Assembly: GCA_003527165.1 (NCBI GenBank)
Contig: DPSI01000010.1
Location: forward strand, 1-5,905
Reading direction: 5' to 3'
DNA: 5,905 nt
Origin: Pseudomonas sp.
Lineage (GTDB): Bacteria > Pseudomonadota > Gammaproteobacteria > Pseudomonadales > Pseudomonadaceae
Shown: positions 5,114 through 5,905 of the stretch, one piece after another
Layout of the letters: each line of letters starts with the position of its first letter
Numbering within the stretch: the first letter of the stretch is position 1
The notes under the pieces: model-generated
The model's input: the letters and a program-made list of their open reading frames with translations, nothing else
What the model was told of the DNA's origin: nothing
The model's database searches: none
Position numbers and translations under genes: made by a program

Positions 5114-5743
5114 ATGTACTGGATGGAGTTTCTCACCTTGGCGCTGGTTCACCTGCTCGCCGTGGCCAGTCCCGGACCGGACTTTGCGGTGGTCGTGCGT
5201 GAAAGCGTGACCCGCGGTCAGCACAGCGGTAGCTGGGCAGCCATCGGCGTGGGCAGCGGCATTCTGCTGCACGTGGGTTATTCGTTGCTCGGCATCGGTC
5301 TGATCGTCTCGCAGTCGATCATGTTGTTCAACCTATTCAAGTGGTTGGCGGCCGGTTATCTGTTCTATCTAGGCTTTCAGGCATTGCGCGCAAAACCCGT
5401 CGCGTTGGTCGATCTCGGTCCGTCCGGCGTTGGAGCGGTGCAGTCTCGCAGGCGCGCCTTTACGGTGGGCTTCGTCACCAACGGGCTGAATCCGAAGGCC
5501 ACGCTGTTTTTTCTTTCGTTATTCACAGTGGTTATCGACCCCCATACGCCGCTCGCCGTTCAGGCCGGCTATGGGGTATATCTGGCGTTCGCCACTGGCC
5601 TGTGGTTCTGCCTGGTGGCCTGGCTGTTCAGTCGCGAGCGCGTGCGCGCCGGTTTCTCTCGCATGGGGCACTGGTTCGATCGCGTCACCGGCGCAGTGCT
5701 GATCGGCCTTGGCATTCGTCTGGCGGCAAGCGAGATTGGGTGA
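5114..5743 (+). CDS. LysE/RhtB-family amino-acid exporter
   Basis: This 209-residue inner-membrane protein has the standard length and about six hydrophobic segments of the LysE superfamily, proton-motive-force-driven exporters of amino acids or related metabolites. Seen: the first-helix signature ASPGPDFAVVVRESVTRG (18-35), the charged linker after helix 3 (92-114), the second signature GFVTNGLNPKATLFFLSLF (119-137), and the C-terminal WFDRVTGAVLIGLGIRLA (187-204). These resemble RhtB/RhtC-type (homoserine/threonine) exporters more than lysine-specific LysE, but substrate cannot be read from sequence. The ATG at 5114 has GGAG (5103-5106) with a 7-nt spacer; a second in-frame ATG at 5123 would be too far from it. 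It diverges from hprA; no LysR-type regulator is adjacent. The following gap (5744-5899) shows no convincing terminator or promoter by eye. Confidence 0.93.
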   Translation: MYWMEFLTLALVHLLAVASPGPDFAVVVRESVTRGQHSGSWAAIGVGSGILLHVGYSLLGIGLIVSQSIMLFNLFKWLAAGYLFYLGFQALRAKPVALVDLGPSGVGAVQSRRRAFTVGFVTNGLNPKATLFFLSLFTVVIDPHTPLAVQAGYGVYLAFATGLWFCLVAWLFSRERVRAGFSRMGHWFDRVTGAVLIGLGIRLAASEIG

Positions 5744-5899
5744 TCGGTGGTCCGCGCGATCGGTTATTACGGCAATGCCTCGGCGTGTTGAGCCCGCGCC
5801 AGGCGGATCGTCGGAATGAAACGTTACGCGTGGATTGCATCGCGAACGTCCAGCGCCACGTCTCGAGTGCATCTCATAACACCAATAACAGGAAGCCCT

Positions 5900-5905
5900 A
5901 TGTTG
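5900..5905 (+). CDS. First two codons of a further gene, cut by the window edge
   Basis: An ATG-TTG (Met-Leu) at the very end is preceded by AGGAAG (5890-5895), a good ribosome binding site 4 nt before the ATG. The 156 bp before it contain no other gene, which suits a start here. Product unknown; only two codons are visible. Confidence 0.5.

Noticed and set aside
5744..5899. Search for a promoter, terminator or small RNA after the LysE-family gene
   Set aside because: Only weak -10-like matches (such as CATAAC) without a properly spaced -35, and no stable hairpin with a T-run.

Overview
The window is GC-rich, densely coded DNA with short gaps. Gene content, codon use and protein sequences look like Pseudomonas or a close relative such as Stutzerimonas; this is recognition by eye, not a database result. 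I see no transposase, integrase, tRNA, rRNA, CRISPR array or phage gene. It reads as ordinary chromosomal backbone with one well-supported regulatory RNA, and I found no wholly new multi-gene system.

Layout. Two genes lie on the + strand at the left: an SRAP (YedK/HMCES-like) DNA-protein crosslink protein (68-688) and an M48 zinc metalloprotease lipoprotein (821-1630). They converge on a run of four minus-strand genes, read right to left: hprA (D-2-hydroxyacid/glycerate dehydrogenase, 5052-4090), rsmC (16S rRNA guanine-N2 methyltransferase, 4032-3034), a TMEM165/GDT1 (UPF0016) membrane protein, probably a Mn2+ exporter (2770-2183), and a small SnoaL-like NTF2-fold protein (2098-1655). A LysE-family amino-acid exporter (5114-5743, +) diverges from hprA. 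The first two codons of another + gene, with a ribosome binding site, sit at the right edge.

The most informative part is the 263-nt gap between rsmC and the GDT1-family gene. It carries a nearly complete yybP-ykoY (Mn2+-sensing) riboswitch aptamer at 2980-2848 on the minus strand, with the GGGGAGTAG signature, a TCAACATACT loop, an ACAAGACC element and closing helices. A leader follows with two long perfect helices that cross each other; one competes with the closing helix of the aptamer. This supports a model in which Mn2+ controls a Mn2+ exporter, and helps place its start at a TTG codon (2770) rather than an upstream in-frame GTG or ATG.

Other points worth a look: the SRAP protein appears to lack two of the usual active-site residues (Asn to Gln, His to Ser), and its gene contains a perfect 16-bp inverted repeat with a 3-nt loop.
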